The notes under the pieces were generated by a model, which saw only the letters and a program-made list of their open reading frames with translations, did no database searches and had not been told where the DNA came from. Positions 1 to 8,398 of a stretch of 40,000 bases of DNA are shown one piece after another (position 1 is the first letter of the stretch; the number at the start of each line of letters is the position of its first letter). This DNA is from an uncultured Opitutales bacterium (GTDB lineage: Bacteria > Verrucomicrobiota > Verrucomicrobiia > Opitutales > Seribacteraceae). Location: positions 1-40,000 of the forward strand of contig CALSMY010000019.1 of NCBI GenBank assembly GCA_943787575.1, in the 5' to 3' direction. Both the position numbers and the translations under genes were made by a program.

Positions 1-224
1 CGCAAGTGCTCGATTGGGTCGAAACGGGCAAAGAAATATCCGGGGAAAAGAGGTTTGAGGGGTTGGGGTTTAACTTTTTTTGCCCGTTGGGTACGGGGTA
101 GGAAGACTTCGACATTATTCAATGTTGAAAGTGTCGAGGAGGCCACCATTTCTTGCCGTGGTTTGGCTCGTAAGCAGTACCATCCAATCGCCCAGTCTTT
201 CATTTCTTCGTCCTGAATGTTCAT
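1..224 (-). CDS. NusG/RfaH-family transcription antitermination protein (5' part, cut by window edge)
   Basis: The minus strand is open from an ATG at 222-224 to the window edge, giving 74 N-terminal residues. They contain GWYCLRAKPRQE, then FLPRTQRAKK and PLFPGYFFARFDP. This is the layout of the NusG N-terminal (NGN) domain: a W-Y motif on the first strand, and the P-x-F-P-G-Y-x-F motif that contacts RNA polymerase. The KOW domain would lie outside the window. Specialised NusG paralogues of the RfaH/UpxY/LoaP type allow transcription of long polysaccharide operons. The start is only 4 bases after the stop of the GbsR-like gene, so the two should be one transcript. The sugar transferase diverging from them fits an exopolysaccharide role. 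A general NusG is less likely because no secE or rplK is nearby, although the downstream side cannot be seen. Confidence 0.8.
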   Translation of the reverse strand, partial: MNIQDEEMKDWAIGWYCLRAKPRQEMVASSTLSTLNNVEVFLPRTQRAKKVKPQPLKPLFPGYFFARFDPIEHL

Positions 225-228
225 TATT

Positions 229-762
229 CTAAAGTTTCAGGAGTCCGGCCAAGGCGGGAAGAAGGCGTCCGCCTGCCCGGGTTAAACGTTTTAATTTCTC
301 GATTCGTATCTTATAAAATTCTGCGGATTTCTCATCTTGCACCGGCAAAGCTTCTTCCATTTTGGCAATTCGTTCTTTGGCGCTTTCCATATGGGGCATG
401 ATTTCTTCTTTAATGAAGTTGGAGAAGAGTCTACGAAATTCGGTTTCTGCGAGGTAATGATCTCTGCGGTCTCCAGCTACATAGCTGGTTCGAACGGCCT
501 TCAATGACCTAAGAGTTTTCAATCCTTGGCTGGCTGAACCTATACTTATTCCCAACCTTGAGACAATTTGATCCATGGGCAGGGGAACCGCAGAGAAATA
601 AAGCAAGCCGTATATTTCTCCAACCGATCTGGGCATCCCCAATATACTCATCATCCTAACGAAAAAATCGATGGACTCGATTTCGATAGCTTGCTCAGTT
701 TCCTGAATGGATTGTTTGCCGTTTATGGGGGATAAGTGGGGCATTGATTTCAAACTTTTCAA
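229..762 (-). CDS. GbsR/MarR-type winged-helix transcriptional regulator
   Basis: The 177-residue protein has a winged helix-turn-helix at roughly residues 40-105. It contains GEIYGLLYFSAVPLPMDQI, then SRLGISIGSASQGLKTLRSL (recognition helix) and a wing with VAGDRRDHY. The opening helix and the 'P-M-x-x-I' spacing are typical of the GbsR branch of MarR-like regulators. The C-terminal part (about 115-177) is helical and charged, as in dimerisation segments of this family. An alternative start is Met7. It lies 4 bases upstream of the NusG-like gene and diverges from the sugar transferase gene at 883, with 120 bases between. I infer that it controls the neighbouring polysaccharide genes; the ligand cannot be read from sequence. 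The family call is firm and the target is not. Confidence 0.8.
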   Translation of the reverse strand: MKSLKSMPHLSPINGKQSIQETEQAIEIESIDFFVRMMSILGMPRSVGEIYGLLYFSAVPLPMDQIVSRLGISIGSASQGLKTLRSLKAVRTSYVAGDRRDHYLAETEFRRLFSNFIKEEIMPHMESAKERIAKMEEALPVQDEKSAEFYKIRIEKLKRLTRAGGRLLPALAGLLKL

Positions 763-852
763 AAAAAAATGAAATAAGCAAGTAATTTAAAGAAAAGGTT
801 GGAGTGGTCGACTTATATAAATATGGATACAACTACCTAATCTCTCCTTGCA

Positions 853-862
853 TGAACGTTCA
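853..862. promoter_or_regulatory. Perfect 10-bp palindrome upstream of the sugar transferase gene
   Basis: TGAACGTTCA is a perfect inverted repeat 20 bases before the ATG at 883. It lies in the 120-base region between the divergent GbsR-like regulator and the sugar transferase. The flanks extend the symmetry partly (CTTG on the left, AAG on the right). Position and symmetry suit an operator for a dimeric regulator such as the adjacent GbsR-like protein. No second copy or mapped promoter supports this. Confidence 0.3.
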
Positions 863-882
863 AGATTTACTAAATTTACACC

Positions 883-2301
883 ATGCAAAATCCTAGGGAT
901 CAAGGACATGCCTTATTGCACAGACTCTGCTTGTTGGCACTTGTCTTTGTTTGGTTTTGGGCATCGCTTGATGTTTGGGAGAGTTGGGAGCTTTCTTTAA
1001 TCACCCTTCCCTGGAACTATGCCTTGGTTGCGATGGCGGGTCTGCTGGTTGCCACCTTTGGAACTTTGCAAAATTATGGAGCTTTTTACATTAAGAATGG
1101 ATGGCAAAGAGTTCGTGAATCTTTTAACAAAGCAAATTTCCAGGCCGCGATTATTGCTTTCTTTGTATTTACATCTTACTTCGCCACTAAGGATAATGAA
1201 ACAAGTCGTTTGTTCCTGGCTTTTTATATAATTATTTGTTGGCCACTTTTGCTCGGGGCAAATTTTGCCCTGCCAGGAATTTTTAAGCGGGTAATTGGAT
1301 TTCGTGGAATGAACCGCGATAGCTTGTTGATTGGAAATCCTCACTCAGTGAAAGATTTAAACCTCTGGATGCGCCAGCAAACCGCCAACGGGTTTTCTTT
1401 TAGCGGAGTGTTTTCTACATCCAGGAGAAAAACTCAGGCGATACCCGGCTTGTCCGACTTAGGTTATTTCGACGAGTTGGAAAATTATCTTAAGGAAAAT
1501 AGAATTCATCAATTAGTGGTTTTGCCCGATCGTTTGATGGAAGATTGGGTAAGCAAAGTTGCTGAATTGGCCACGCAATATGGGTGTCGGGTATTAATCT
1601 ACAATAACTTATCCGCCTTGTTCGACGCTCGTCTGGTCTTTATGGAAGAATCGGGAAGGCAATTTTTTACGCTTTTGAATGAACCCTTGGAAAGTCCATT
1701 TAATCAAATGATAAAGCGTTGTTTTGATCTATTCCTGAGTATACCAGCGATTTTACTTTGTCTTCCTCCCAGCTTGTTGCTTGTAAAATTATTTCAAGCA
1801 GTACAAGCCCCAGGACCGATCTTTTTTAAGCAGGAACGGGTAGGGCTAGGAGGCAAACGTTTTGTGATTTGGAAGTTTCGCTCGATGACTCACGCGGAGA
1901 AGGGCACTCGTGACGAAGCGGTACAAGCTCATGAAGGAGATGACCGAATCTTTGCTTTCGGGCATTTTATGCGTCGTTTCAGCATAGATGAACTTCCCCA
2001 GTTTATCAATGTGTTGAAGGGGGATATGAGCCTAGTCGGCCCACGCCCGTACCTCGCCGAGCACGATTATTTGTTTGAACAAAATTATAAAGCCTATCGG
2101 GTTCGCCAATTTGTAAAGCCTGGGGTAACCGGGCCCGCCCAGTGCCGTGGATTGAGGGGAGAATTTACTGACCCTGAATTGGTAAGTAAACGTATTGAGC
2201 TCGATTTTAATTATGTTGGGAACTGGTCAATTTGGTTAGATGTAGAAATTGTTCTTCGCACGATTGGGCAGGTGCTTTTTCCTCCCAAGTCTGCCTGCTA
2301 G
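883..2301 (+). CDS. Exopolysaccharide polyprenyl glycosylphosphotransferase (WcaJ/WbaP-like sugar transferase)
   Basis: This 472-residue membrane protein should transfer a sugar-1-phosphate to undecaprenyl phosphate, the first step of exopolysaccharide repeat-unit assembly at the inner membrane. Four hydrophobic segments lie at about 14-30, 45-60, 87-103 and 109-127. A soluble nucleotide-binding-like domain follows (about 145-250, with DSLLIGNPHSVKDL). A fifth hydrophobic segment (about 283-303) opens the bacterial sugar transferase domain. That domain shows KRCFDLFLS, FFKQERVGLGGKRFVIWKFR, the DELPQF motif (369-374) and SLVGPRPY (383-390). The length is normal for the WcaJ/WbaP family. It diverges from the regulator/NusG pair and precedes a WecG-type glycosyltransferase, so the two probably build a lipid-linked oligosaccharide together. 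Which sugar is moved cannot be told. Confidence 0.9.
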   Translation: MQNPRDQGHALLHRLCLLALVFVWFWASLDVWESWELSLITLPWNYALVAMAGLLVATFGTLQNYGAFYIKNGWQRVRESFNKANFQAAIIAFFVFTSYFATKDNETSRLFLAFYIIICWPLLLGANFALPGIFKRVIGFRGMNRDSLLIGNPHSVKDLNLWMRQQTANGFSFSGVFSTSRRKTQAIPGLSDLGYFDELENYLKENRIHQLVVLPDRLMEDWVSKVAELATQYGCRVLIYNNLSALFDARLVFMEESGRQFFTLLNEPLESPFNQMIKRCFDLFLSIPAILLCLPPSLLLVKLFQAVQAPGPIFFKQERVGLGGKRFVIWKFRSMTHAEKGTRDEAVQAHEGDDRIFAFGHFMRRFSIDELPQFINVLKGDMSLVGPRPYLAEHDYLFEQNYKAYRVRQFVKPGVTGPAQCRGLRGEFTDPELVSKRIELDFNYVGNWSIWLDVEIVLRTIGQVLFPPKSAC

Positions 2302-2359
2302 AGGATAGGTACATGCGGATTGCATTGGCAGCTCCGCGGGCAATAGCTTGTTTGCCTGT

Positions 2360-3115
2360 ATGAAGAGGCCAGGCGAATATGCCCTTGGTATTGAATTTTT
2401 TCGGGGTGAACTTTCTGATGCATGCACCCTTGCCCATGGAGGCGGGCTGATTACAGCACCCTCGGGACCGGGCTTAGCTCAGGACCTTTGCAACTGTGCA
2501 GAGTATCGTCGGGCCTTGGTGCAATCTGACTTGGTTTTGCCAGACAGTGGATTGCTTTGTTTATGGAAAAAATGGGTCCAGGGATTTGATCTTCCACGAA
2601 TTTCCGGTCTGGTATTTTTGGAAGCCATGTTGAATCGTACCGATTGGGAAAAAGAATCTGCCTTTTGGGTGATGCCTGACGAGTCCCAAGCCCAAGCCAA
2701 TATTTCATGGATCCAAAAAACTTATGGGCAAAAGATTGTTGATGCCGATTATTACATCGCTCCCCAATACAAGAATTCTGGAAAATTAATAGACGAAGAT
2801 TTGGCTGCCCAAATTGAAGAAAGGAAGCCAACTGCAGTATTTATACAAGTAGGTGGTGGAGTTCAGGAAAGGCTGGGCTTGTACCTAAAAGAGACCCTAA
2901 CTTTTTCCCCAAGTATTTACTGTACCGGAGCGGCGTTGGCCTTTTTGTCCGGACAACAGGCAAGAATACCCAAGTGGGCAGATGCCATTTATTTGGGGTG
3001 GTTACTTAGATGCTTAAACAATCCAATGGTATTTTTTCCCCGTTATTTTAAAGCCTTTCGGTTGCTTGCTTTACTGGCAAGGCATGGGAACGATTCACCC
3101 GTGATCGAGGATTGA
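2360..3115 (+). CDS. WecG/TagA/CpsF-family glycosyltransferase
   Basis: The product has about 251 residues from ATG 2360; a TTG at 2348 would add four. It belongs to the WecG/TagA/CpsF family, which adds the second sugar (for example N-acetylmannosamine) to an undecaprenyl-linked sugar. Visible family features are the LGIEFF start, the TAPSGPGLAQDL segment, and SDLVLPDSGLLCLWKKW holding the conserved Asp region of the active site. Later come VFIQVGGGVQE and the family's C-terminal GAALAFLSG. The C-terminus, rich in Arg and hydrophobic residues, may attach to the membrane. The gene follows the sugar transferase by 58 bases. A 16-codon reading frame at 2313-2363 ends on the overlapping ATGA at this start, which could couple translation. 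Confidence 0.82.
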   Translation: MKRPGEYALGIEFFRGELSDACTLAHGGGLITAPSGPGLAQDLCNCAEYRRALVQSDLVLPDSGLLCLWKKWVQGFDLPRISGLVFLEAMLNRTDWEKESAFWVMPDESQAQANISWIQKTYGQKIVDADYYIAPQYKNSGKLIDEDLAAQIEERKPTAVFIQVGGGVQERLGLYLKETLTFSPSIYCTGAALAFLSGQQARIPKWADAIYLGWLLRCLNNPMVFFPRYFKAFRLLALLARHGNDSPVIED

Positions 3116-3161
3116 GATAGCGAGGAAAAGTTCTTAGTCTTTTATTCCTTTTTGCCATTCC

Positions 3162-4508
3162 ATGCCTACTCAAACAGATAGCTTTGAACCTCTAGTAAAG
3201 AAATCCCGTAAGCGTGCAAGTGTACGCACCATGGGTTGTCGGCTTAATCAGTCCGAGGGAGTTGCTCTTGAAGGAAAATTGCGGGAGGCAGGATACGAAC
3301 TCGTACCCTTTGGAGATCCCGCTGATCTTGGTGTTATCAATACCTGTACTGTGACTAATGAAGCCGATGCCAAGTCCCGCAATACGATTCGTCGGTTTAC
3401 CCGTAATAACCCCAAAGCAACGACCGTAGTGGTCGGATGTTATTCCCAAATATCGGCCAACGAGGTGGCGATGGTGGACGGAGTTGACTATGTGATTGGT
3501 AATCACGATAAGTTAAACTTCCTTGACTATCTTAGCGAAGAAAAGCCGGACAGTCCGGTGGTGGTTCGAGAACGGATAGACCGGGAGGATTTCTCTATTG
3601 GTCTGGTGGGTGAAGCAAAGTTTGAACAACGGGCTAATCTCAAAATTCAGGATGGTTGCGACTTTATGTGTTCATTTTGTATTATTCCATTTGCCCGTGG
3701 ACGAGCTCGTTCACGTGAATGGGAGGACTTACTGGCCGATGCCCGGCAAATGATCAATAAAGGAGTGCGTGAACTTGTACTTACTGGAGTAAACCTCGGA
3801 ACCTACCAATCGGGAGGGCGGGACTTTTTGGCGATGATCGATGGATTAAGCGAATTGGAAGGATTGGACCGTTTGCGCATAAGCAGCATTGAGCCAACTA
3901 CCATTCCGGAAGAACTCTTTCCACGGATGGCCGATTCCAAGCACCCTTTGATGCCATATCTTCACGTTCCGATGCAGGCAGGTTGCGATCGTACACTTAA
4001 AAGAATGAAGAGAAGGTACGATCTTGAGGAAATGGATGCTTTTTTTAAACGGGCAACCGCAAACATTCCTGATCTTTGTATTGGTACGGACTTGATGGTT
4101 GGATTTCCTGGGGAAACGGAGGAAGATTTTGCCAAGACTTGTGAAACCTTTGTGGATGGTCCCTTTAGTTATTCCCATGTATTTACCTATTCGGAAAGGG
4201 AGGGTACGCCTGCGGCCAAGTCTTTCGATCAAGTACCCATGGAGGAAAGGAGACGCCGGAGTGCTCATTTGCGCCGACTTTCTGCGTCCAAACGTATGGA
4301 CTTTCATACCGGCCATGAGGGTAGAGAGATGCGGGTATTGTTGGAAAACCCCAAGGATGGAAGTTATTTTGCCTACACTGATAACTACTTAAAAGTTCGG
4401 GTACCGGTAAATCCCGAGGGTTTGGAAAACCGAATTGCCCAGGTACGGATAGGTCAGGCTTTTCCCGAGTATTGCCTGGCTGAATTGTTGGACTGGGAAA
4501 ACAGCTAA
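3162..4508 (+). CDS. mtaB: tRNA t6A37 methylthiotransferase MtaB (radical SAM)
   Basis: The 448-residue enzyme would convert t6A37 to ms2t6A37 in tRNAs reading ANN codons. The N-terminal UPF0004 domain shows TMGCRLNQSEG and three spaced cysteines (26, 62, 93) for the auxiliary cluster. The radical SAM motif is GCDFMCSFC (C166, C170, C173), followed by IIPFARGRARSR. LVLTGVNLGTY, DLMVGFPGETEEDF and a C-terminal TRAM-like part complete the architecture. The signature favours MtaB over MiaB (dimethylallyl pathway) and RimO (ribosomal S12). It starts a same-strand run with the exonuclease and hisG. No Shine-Dalgarno sequence is visible before the ATG. Confidence 0.88.
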   Translation: MPTQTDSFEPLVKKSRKRASVRTMGCRLNQSEGVALEGKLREAGYELVPFGDPADLGVINTCTVTNEADAKSRNTIRRFTRNNPKATTVVVGCYSQISANEVAMVDGVDYVIGNHDKLNFLDYLSEEKPDSPVVVRERIDREDFSIGLVGEAKFEQRANLKIQDGCDFMCSFCIIPFARGRARSREWEDLLADARQMINKGVRELVLTGVNLGTYQSGGRDFLAMIDGLSELEGLDRLRISSIEPTTIPEELFPRMADSKHPLMPYLHVPMQAGCDRTLKRMKRRYDLEEMDAFFKRATANIPDLCIGTDLMVGFPGETEEDFAKTCETFVDGPFSYSHVFTYSEREGTPAAKSFDQVPMEERRRRSAHLRRLSASKRMDFHTGHEGREMRVLLENPKDGSYFAYTDNYLKVRVPVNPEGLENRIAQVRIGQAFPEYCLAELLDWENS

Positions 4509-4570
4509 GATCCACCCTTTTTGCCTTTGGTCTTGCTCATTTACCCATCCATCAAGGATAAGGAAGGGAC

Positions 4571-5437
4571 ATGAAAAAAATCTTCCTTTGTGATGGTCAC
4601 AACCTTGCCTTTCGGGCTTTTTACGGAATTCGAGAATTATCTCGGTCGGATGGATTCCCAACCAATATGATTCACGGATGGGTTCGTTCTTTTTGGCGAC
4701 TTGAGGATGATTTTTCTCCGGATGAAACCTGGGTCTTTTTTGACCGGGGTGGTTGTCCGGCGAGGGAACAGATTTTGCCGGAGTACAAGGCAAACCGGGG
4801 GAGTCCGCCTGATGGATTTCCTGAGCAACTCGAATGGGTGAAGGAACTCACTGGGGCGATGGGATATGGATGGGCGGAGAAAGAGGGACTGGAAGCCGAT
4901 GATCTTATCGCTACTAAAACCATGGAGATCAAAGGGGAGGGGACTGAAGTTACCATTGTTTCTGCGGACAAGGACTTAGCCCAGTTGGTGAGCCCAGGGG
5001 TTAAACAATTGCTTCCTCCTCCCACGGCGAATCCACGGCTGGGATGGCGTATGTTGGACGAAACTGGAGTGACTGAGAAATTTGGGGTATCCCCCGATTC
5101 CGTATTGGATTACCTAGCTATCATAGGGGATCAATCAGACAATATTCCGGGACTAAACGGCGTGGGTCCAAAGACTGCGGTCAAGTGGTTAAAAGAATAT
5201 GGTGATATGGAAAACTTGATCGCCAATGCCGGCCGAATAACCCCTAAGCGTTTTTGCAGTGTCGTTTATGAACGCCGAGAAGATTTGCGGCGTAATTTAG
5301 ATCTGATTCGTTTAATCGAGAACGCCACTTATACAGCGACACCGCCTCAAGCTCCAAACCTTGAAAAATTGAAGGATATTTTTGGAAAGATGGAAATGCA
5401 CAAGTCATGGGAGGAAGCTCAAAAACGCTACTGCTGA
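4571..5437 (+). CDS. Standalone 5'-3' exonuclease (DNA polymerase I exonuclease-domain family)
   Basis: The 288-residue protein consists only of the flap endonuclease/5'-3' exonuclease fold found at the N-terminus of DNA polymerase I. The metal ligands are all visible: CDGH (D8), FFDRGG (D58), LEADD (E108, D110, D111), SADKD (D133, D135) and GDQSDNIPG (D187, D190). The last motif runs into the helix-hairpin-helix GVGPKTAVKWL. The Tyr-Lys-x-x-Arg motif (YKANR) of the arch is present. There is no polymerase domain, as in the Xni/ExoIX-like and other standalone types. It should remove RNA primers or cleave flaps. It has one of the few clear ribosome binding sites here (AAGGAAGGG, 4 bases before the ATG). 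Whether a full-length polA exists elsewhere is unknown. Confidence 0.88.
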   Translation: MKKIFLCDGHNLAFRAFYGIRELSRSDGFPTNMIHGWVRSFWRLEDDFSPDETWVFFDRGGCPAREQILPEYKANRGSPPDGFPEQLEWVKELTGAMGYGWAEKEGLEADDLIATKTMEIKGEGTEVTIVSADKDLAQLVSPGVKQLLPPPTANPRLGWRMLDETGVTEKFGVSPDSVLDYLAIIGDQSDNIPGLNGVGPKTAVKWLKEYGDMENLIANAGRITPKRFCSVVYERREDLRRNLDLIRLIENATYTATPPQAPNLEKLKDIFGKMEMHKSWEEAQKRYC

Positions 5438-5509
5438 GATTGCCCCTTTATTAGCTAATGTTGAAAACAGGCTTTTCCCCATTGGCAGTCTTTGTTATTA
5501 GTTGATCGG

Positions 5510-6385
5510 ATGACCAATTTGTTAAGTTTTGGACTGCCCAAGGGTAGTTTGGAAGATGCCACGCTCAAGCTCTTTGCCCGGGCTGGATTTAATATCACCA
5601 AGGGTTCACGCTCTTACACGCCTAGTTGGGATGATCCCGACATTGACGGCCGTTTTGTACGGGCTCAGGAAATGAGCAGGTATGTGGAGGATGGCTTTTT
5701 TGACTGCGGATTGACTGGTCATGACTGGGTGAAGGAAAATGGATCGGATGTCGAAGTTGTAACCGATCTGGTCTACAGTCGGGCATCTAATCGTATTTCC
5801 AAGTGGGTATTGGCTGTGCCGGAAGCATCCGAAATAAAATCCGTCAAAGATTTACAGGGTAAAAAAATTGCCACTGAACTTGTTCAGGTAACTAAAAACT
5901 TTTTGGCATCCCATGGAGTCGAGGCTGAAGTTGAATTTTCCTGGGGTGCGACGGAGGTAAAAGTTCCCGAACTTGTCGATGCGATCGTCGATCTAACTGA
6001 GACTGGAAGTTCTTTGCGGGCGAACAAATTACGCATTGTGGATGTCCTCATGGAGACAAATACGGTATTAATTGCTAACAAGGATGCCTGGTCCAATCCT
6101 GAAAAGCGTGCTAAAATAGAGAGTATATCCCTCATGCTCGATGCTGCTTTGCAAGCAGATGGAAAGGTCGGATTAAAATTGAACCTAGAACGGTCCAAGC
6201 TCGAAGAAGCTCTCAAAGAAATGCCCGCCTTGCGTAACCCAACGGTTTCATCGTTAGCTGATGATAATTGGGTAGCGGTGGAAACCGTGATTGAAAAGAA
6301 GGTATCGCGCGAATTAATTCCTGCCCTCAAGGCAATGGGGGCGGAAGGGATTGTGGAATACCCTTTAAATAAGGTGGTTCCCTAA
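5510..6385 (+). CDS. hisG: ATP phosphoribosyltransferase, long form
   Basis: This enzyme catalyses the first step of histidine synthesis, condensing ATP with PRPP. ATG 5510 gives 291 residues; the frame is open back to TTG 5492. The N-terminus has FGLPKGSLEDATL. The PRPP-binding region is ELVDAIVDLTETGSSLRAN, equivalent to the family's D-x-x-x-x-G-T-T/S-L segment. The last 75 residues (NPTVSSL..WVAVETVIEKK..ALKAMGAEGIVEYPLNKVV) are the HisG C-terminal domain. That makes this the long form, which is feedback-inhibited by histidine and does not need HisZ. No other his genes are in the window. It is alone or at the end of the mtaB/exonuclease run. Confidence 0.92.
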   Translation: MTNLLSFGLPKGSLEDATLKLFARAGFNITKGSRSYTPSWDDPDIDGRFVRAQEMSRYVEDGFFDCGLTGHDWVKENGSDVEVVTDLVYSRASNRISKWVLAVPEASEIKSVKDLQGKKIATELVQVTKNFLASHGVEAEVEFSWGATEVKVPELVDAIVDLTETGSSLRANKLRIVDVLMETNTVLIANKDAWSNPEKRAKIESISLMLDAALQADGKVGLKLNLERSKLEEALKEMPALRNPTVSSLADDNWVAVETVIEKKVSRELIPALKAMGAEGIVEYPLNKVVP

Positions 6386-6508
6386 AAATTTCCTTTCGAA
6401 TATTCCTTTTTTCTCCTTGCCGAAATTAACGCTTTGGCATTTTATGAATCCTTTCGTTCTTTTATCACCCACTATTGTAAACCCTCAACCCATCGGCTCG
6501 GGAGAAGC

Positions 6509-6527
6509 TCGTGATTATATCTCACGA
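6509..6527 (+). promoter_or_regulatory. Hairpin in the rpsA leader
   Basis: TCGTGA at 6509-6514 pairs with TCACGA at 6522-6527 across a 7-base AT-rich loop, 46 bases before the rpsA ATG. The stem is short and the following T-run is weak, so it is not a convincing terminator. rpsA leaders in other bacteria fold into hairpins used for autoregulation by S1, and this may be a counterpart. That is inference from position only. Confidence 0.25.
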
Positions 6528-6573
6528 TTTTATGCATCCCTCCGAATGGCTAGAATAACACATTAATAAGCAC

Positions 6574-8241
6574 ATGAGTTCTGTCATGGAAGAATTGCTC
6601 GCAGAGAGCAAAATTGAAAAACTTAAGGAAGGTTCCGTAATTTCCGGTACCGTCATGGAAATCCGTCCCACTGAAGTGGTGATTGATTTTGGTGGCAAAG
6701 CGGAAGGAGCCATTCCTGCTCACGAATTTTTAGATCTTAGTGAATTAGAGATCGGTTCGGATATCGAGGTTTTCCTCGAACGATTGGAAGACCGTGATGG
6801 TAATCCCCAACTTTCATTCGATAAAGCCGAACAGAAGAAAAACTGGGAGAAAATTGTAAACACCTGTGAAGAGGGATCGGTCATTACCGGGCGTGTTCGC
6901 ACCAAGGTAAAGGGCGGATTGGTCGTTAATATTGGAGTGGATGCCTTTTTGCCATCCTCTCAGGTCGATATTCAGGCACCCAAAAACCTCGATCAGTTTG
7001 TTGGACAAACTTTTGATTTCAAAGTGGTTAAGATTAATCGCGAGCGCAAAAACATTGTTGTTTCCCGTCGTGAATTGATTGAGGAACGTCGCCAAGATAA
7101 GAAGCGCGAAATTCTTACCGGTATTAAACCTGGTGAGACCCGTCGTGGAATGGTTAAGAATATCACCGATTATGGTGCCTTCATCGATTTAGATGGTTTG
7201 GACGGCTTACTCCATATTACTGACATGAGTTGGGGCCGTATTTCACATCCAAGTGAGATGGTAAAGACCGGTGAAGAAATTACTGTTTGTATTATTGAAG
7301 TTGATCAGAAACGTGAAAGAGTTTCTTTGGGTCTCAAACAACTCTCATCCAATCCTTGGGATGATATCGAAGGTAAATTTCCTATCAATGCCAAGGTGCG
7401 CGGAAAAGTGGTTAATTTGGTTCCATATGGTGCTTTTGTCGAATTGGAAGAGGGTGTTGAAGGCCTCGTGCATGTTACTGAAATGTCATGGACCAAACGA
7501 ATCACCAAACCCGGTGAGGTTCTCAATGTGGGCGACGAAGTTGACGCCGTAGTTTTGGGTATTCAAAAGGAAGACCAAAAGATTTCGCTTGGTTTACGCC
7601 AACTCGATGTGAACCCATGGGATATGGCCACTCACAACTATCCTCCAGGGGCACGGGTGCGTGGAAAGATCCGCAATCTTACCTCTTATGGTGCATTCTT
7701 AGAACTCGAAGAAGGTATTGACGGTATGGTTCATGTTTCTGACATGAGTTGGACCCGCAAGATCAATCATCCAAGCGAAATGGTTAAAAAGGGAGATGAG
7801 GTCGATGCAATCGTAGTTGAAGTCGATATCGATAACCAGCGCATCTCTCTTGGTATGAAGCAATTAACTGATGATCCATGGCAAGAAATTGATCGTTTGT
7901 TCCGTATGGGAGATGTGGTATCCGGCAAGGTTGCTCGTGTTGCCGGTTATGGTGCTTTTATCGAACTCGATCACGATATTGACGGTTTGGTCCACATCAG
8001 CCAGATAAGCGAGGAACGAATCGAAAAGGTAAAAGACCATCTTAATGAAGGGGACGAAGTAAAAGCCCGCGTTATTAAGATCGATAGAGACGAACGTAGA
8101 ATTGGTCTGAGTATTAAGGCAGCTGATTATGATGAAGATGCTTTGGCCAAAGAAGTTGCATCTTATGATGAATCCGGGGAAGATCTTACCACTTCTCTTG
8201 GTGATTTGTTTGACCAAGCAACTGCAGATACTGATGACTAA
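6574..8241 (+). CDS. rpsA: 30S ribosomal protein S1
   Basis: The 555-residue protein has six S1 (OB-fold) repeats, starting at roughly residues 19, 103, 188, 273, 358 and 445. Repeats 3-6 are the most regular, each with a Y-G-A-F core (DYGAFIDL, PYGAFVEL, SYGAFLEL, GYGAFIEL) and a G-L/M-V/L-H motif. The architecture equals E. coli S1, which delivers and unfolds mRNA on the 30S subunit. The C-terminus is acidic (ends TADTDD). S1 matters here because most genes in this window lack a visible Shine-Dalgarno sequence. A strong intrinsic terminator follows 31 bases after the stop. The 188-base upstream gap contains a small hairpin and no other recognisable gene. Confidence 0.96.
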   Translation: MSSVMEELLAESKIEKLKEGSVISGTVMEIRPTEVVIDFGGKAEGAIPAHEFLDLSELEIGSDIEVFLERLEDRDGNPQLSFDKAEQKKNWEKIVNTCEEGSVITGRVRTKVKGGLVVNIGVDAFLPSSQVDIQAPKNLDQFVGQTFDFKVVKINRERKNIVVSRRELIEERRQDKKREILTGIKPGETRRGMVKNITDYGAFIDLDGLDGLLHITDMSWGRISHPSEMVKTGEEITVCIIEVDQKRERVSLGLKQLSSNPWDDIEGKFPINAKVRGKVVNLVPYGAFVELEEGVEGLVHVTEMSWTKRITKPGEVLNVGDEVDAVVLGIQKEDQKISLGLRQLDVNPWDMATHNYPPGARVRGKIRNLTSYGAFLELEEGIDGMVHVSDMSWTRKINHPSEMVKKGDEVDAIVVEVDIDNQRISLGMKQLTDDPWQEIDRLFRMGDVVSGKVARVAGYGAFIELDHDIDGLVHISQISEERIEKVKDHLNEGDEVKARVIKIDRDERRIGLSIKAADYDEDALAKEVASYDESGEDLTTSLGDLFDQATADTDD

Positions 8242-8272
8242 GCCTAGCCTTATTTAGCAATATTTATCTATT

Positions 8273-8308
8273 AAAACCCCCGATCGGAAATCCGGTCGGG
8301 GGTTTTTT
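8273..8308 (+). terminator. Intrinsic terminator after rpsA
   Basis: AAAACCCCCGATCGG pairs with CCGGTCGGGGGTTTT through one G-U pair, leaving a tetraloop AAAT, and a run of six T follows. It begins 31 bases past the rpsA stop. The A-rich 5' side also gives a usable T-tail in the other direction, so it may also stop transcription of the sigma factor gene arriving from the right, although that gene ends about 90 bases away. Confidence 0.9.
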
Positions 8309-8398
8309 ATGATCCATTAAGAAAGGAATTTTTTTACATCCAGCTAGGAGATAAAACTTTCAGGAAATAAATTTTGCAGAAGAAAAACTTCCCCAGCA

